Notes under the pieces: generated by a model | What the model was told of the DNA's origin: nothing | Database searches by the model: none | The model's input: only the letters and a program-made list of their open reading frames with translations | Translations under genes and position numbers: made by a program | Shown here: positions 5,771 through 6,957 of the stretch, in pieces | Numbering within the stretch: the first letter of the stretch is position 1 | Layout of the letters: the number at the start of each line of letters is the position of its first letter | Origin: Phycisphaerales bacterium | Lineage (GTDB): Bacteria; Planctomycetota; Phycisphaerae; Sedimentisphaerales; Anaerohalosphaeraceae | DNA: 6,957 nt | Reading direction: 5' to 3' | Assembly (NCBI GenBank): GCA_003152975.1 | Contig: PMBP01000203.1 | Coordinates: 1 to 6,957 of the forward strand

Positions 5771-6957
5771 GGTTGTTTCTCCAGAAAAGACTCGGCCGGA
5801 ACCTGGTATTTTTCGAGGATGGGCTTGTGGCTGGCCTGGGCCTTGGCAAAGTCCAGCACCAGCGGAACGGACCGGCCCAGAAACCGTATCCGGCACTGGC
5901 CGCTTTCGTCGGCCCCGAATGCCCCCTGCAGATCTTCCAGCCGCCAGATTGGCTTGCCGTTGACCGACTCGACCACCTGATCCTTAAACGGTTCGCAGTA
6001 CGAATTGACCTCGTCCGGCAAAATCTCCGACAGCGTCACGTACTCTTTCCGGTGGGGATCGGTATTGACCATCATCGAATCGTGGAACAGATACCGCAGC
6101 GTAAACGGCAAATCGGTCAGCCAGTTGCGGCCCCAGGTCTCCAGAAAATTACGGGTCACCGGCACAAAGCCCAGGCCCGCAAAAACCAGGTACCGCGGCT
6201 GCTGGTCGTACAGCCGGGCATAGTCGAGAACCGGGCGATTCAGCGCCGTTTTTACCTTTTCTGTCTTCTTTTCGCCGAAGCGGTAGAAGACCACCTCCAC
6301 CTCGTCGCCGATCTGCTTGCGTTCGATGGCTTCGCTCATCTCGACGGTCCGACCGTCCACGCGGATCATCGCGTCATTGTCGATGTCGAACTCGTCGATC
6401 TTGGCAATGACATCGTTAGGGGCGAAGATCGTCTCGACGGAACTGTGCATCATCGTCTTGATCACCACCACGCCCTGCACGCCGTCGGGGACCTTGAGGT
6501 ACTGGCGGAAGCTCTCATTGTGCAGGCCGGGGAAATAGACGAATCCCAGCGAGCCAAAGCCGTCGTAGCGGCTGTCTTCGATGTCCTTGAGGAAGTGGCG
6601 GATCACCGGCGTGGGGATCAGGTAGCCGATGTTGTCGGCCTCGCGCAGCCCCTGAAAGGCCACGCCGACAACCTTGCCATTCTGCAGGACCGGGCCGCCG
6701 CTGTTGCCGGGGTTGATCGCCGCGTCGGTCTGGATGACCAAATGCGAGTCGGCCTGCGTATGGCTGTAGGCGCCGACCTGGATTCGGCTAACGACGCCCT
6801 CGGTCACGGAAATCTGCCGGCCGCCGACGGGAAACCCGTAGGTCTGCACGGTGGAATTGATCTGAGGCAGCTCACCCAGCTCCAGCGGAATCGTCCCGTC
6901 GAAGAAGCTCTTGTCCAGCACCGTCAGCACCGCCAGGTCGCAGTCGTGGCCGATGAA
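5767..6957 (-). CDS. HtrA/Deg-type serine protease with two PDZ domains (5' end outside window)
   Basis: The last 396 residues are in the window; the N-terminus, with any signal peptide and the catalytic His, lies beyond base 6957. The visible part opens with FIGHDCDLAVL, the HtrA aspartate motif (Asp7 of the fragment), and continues through YGFPVGG to TDAAINPGNSGGP with the nucleophile Ser86, so the active site seen here is intact. It ends its protease domain with IGYLIPTPVI. PDZ1 covers roughly 134-240 of the fragment. A divergent second PDZ covers about 255-360, with RYLVFAGLGFVPVTR, FLETWG and VNGKPI. This layout, with the Y-(I/L)-V/F-x-G-x-x-F start of the second PDZ, recalls the Deg9/Deg10-type proteases better than classic DegP. 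HtrA proteins degrade or chaperone misfolded proteins, usually in the periplasm. The stop overlaps the start of the paralogous lipoprotein gene by 4 bp, indicating one operon. Confidence 0.92.
   Translation of the reverse strand, partial: FIGHDCDLAVLTVLDKSFFDGTIPLELGELPQINSTVQTYGFPVGGRQISVTEGVVSRIQVGAYSHTQADSHLVIQTDAAINPGNSGGPVLQNGKVVGVAFQGLREADNIGYLIPTPVIRHFLKDIEDSRYDGFGSLGFVYFPGLHNESFRQYLKVPDGVQGVVVIKTMMHSSVETIFAPNDVIAKIDEFDIDNDAMIRVDGRTVEMSEAIERKQIGDEVEVVFYRFGEKKTEKVKTALNRPVLDYARLYDQQPRYLVFAGLGFVPVTRNFLETWGRNWLTDLPFTLRYLFHDSMMVNTDPHRKEYVTLSEILPDEVNSYCEPFKDQVVESVNGKPIWRLEDLQGAFGADESGQCRIRFLGRSVPLVLDFAKAQASHKPILEKYQVPAESFLEKQP
5779..5782 (-). promoter_or_regulatory. Ribosome binding site of the pseudoprotease gene
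   Basis: GGAG (5782-5779) lies eight bases before the ATG at 5770, inside the 3' end of the protease gene. It supports the internal ATG over the longer in-frame extension and gives the second gene its own ribosome entry besides coupling through the ATGA overlap. Confidence 0.65.

Noticed and set aside
5771..5896. A 42-codon N-terminal extension of the pseudoprotease
   Set aside because: It overlaps the 3' end of the protease gene in another frame and would bury the lipoprotein signal. ATG 5770 has its own GGAG and forms a 4-bp overlap like the other junctions.

Overview
The window is a GC-rich bacterial segment in which every convincing gene lies on the minus strand. Two gene clusters are separated by one AT-rich intergenic region. 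Read in the direction of transcription, from high to low coordinates, the first cluster (6957 to 4229) encodes two paralogous HtrA/Deg-type proteins with PDZ repeats. The second cluster (3709 to 1) is a [NiFe]-hydrogenase maturation operon in the order hypF-hypC-hypD-hypE, with hypE cut off by the window edge.

Hyp cluster: HypF, with HypE as acceptor, activates carbamoyl phosphate and builds the cyanide ligand. HypC and HypD form the scaffold on which the Fe(CN)2CO unit is assembled before insertion into the hydrogenase large subunit. The genes are tightly packed: a 14-bp gap between hypF and hypC, a 4-bp ATGA overlap between hypC and hypD, and a 4-bp GTGA overlap between hypD and hypE. No hydrogenase structural gene, hypA or hypB is visible here.

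Deg cluster: the upstream gene, cut by the right window edge, encodes an apparently active serine protease, with the catalytic Asp and the GNSGG serine both visible. Its neighbour overlaps it by 4 bp and encodes a lipoprotein with the same protease-PDZ-PDZ layout. In that lipoprotein all three catalytic-triad positions are replaced (His to Trp86, Asp to Asn117, Ser to Arg195). The pair therefore looks like an active protease with a translationally coupled, membrane-anchored pseudoprotease partner. This is the most interesting system in the window.

Intergenic region (3710-4228): it is locally very AT-rich (18 of 60 bases are G/C in 3841-3900). It carries a near-consensus plus-strand sigma70-type promoter (TTGACA, 17-bp spacer, TACAAT, with an extended -10 TG). 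No recognisable plus-strand gene follows it. Downstream are a possible leaderless 10-codon ORF, a small hairpin over a G-rich stretch, an 18-bp imperfect tandem repeat, and a low-quality ORF that runs convergently into the 3' end of the pseudoprotease gene. A small RNA, a small peptide gene or an antisense transcript are all possible.

Organism: the sequence supports a Gram-negative-type bacterium with lipoproteins, roughly 60 percent G+C, and [NiFe]-hydrogenase capacity. The double-PDZ Deg pair made me think of Planctomycetota or a related lineage. That is only an impression; nothing here fixes the taxonomy.
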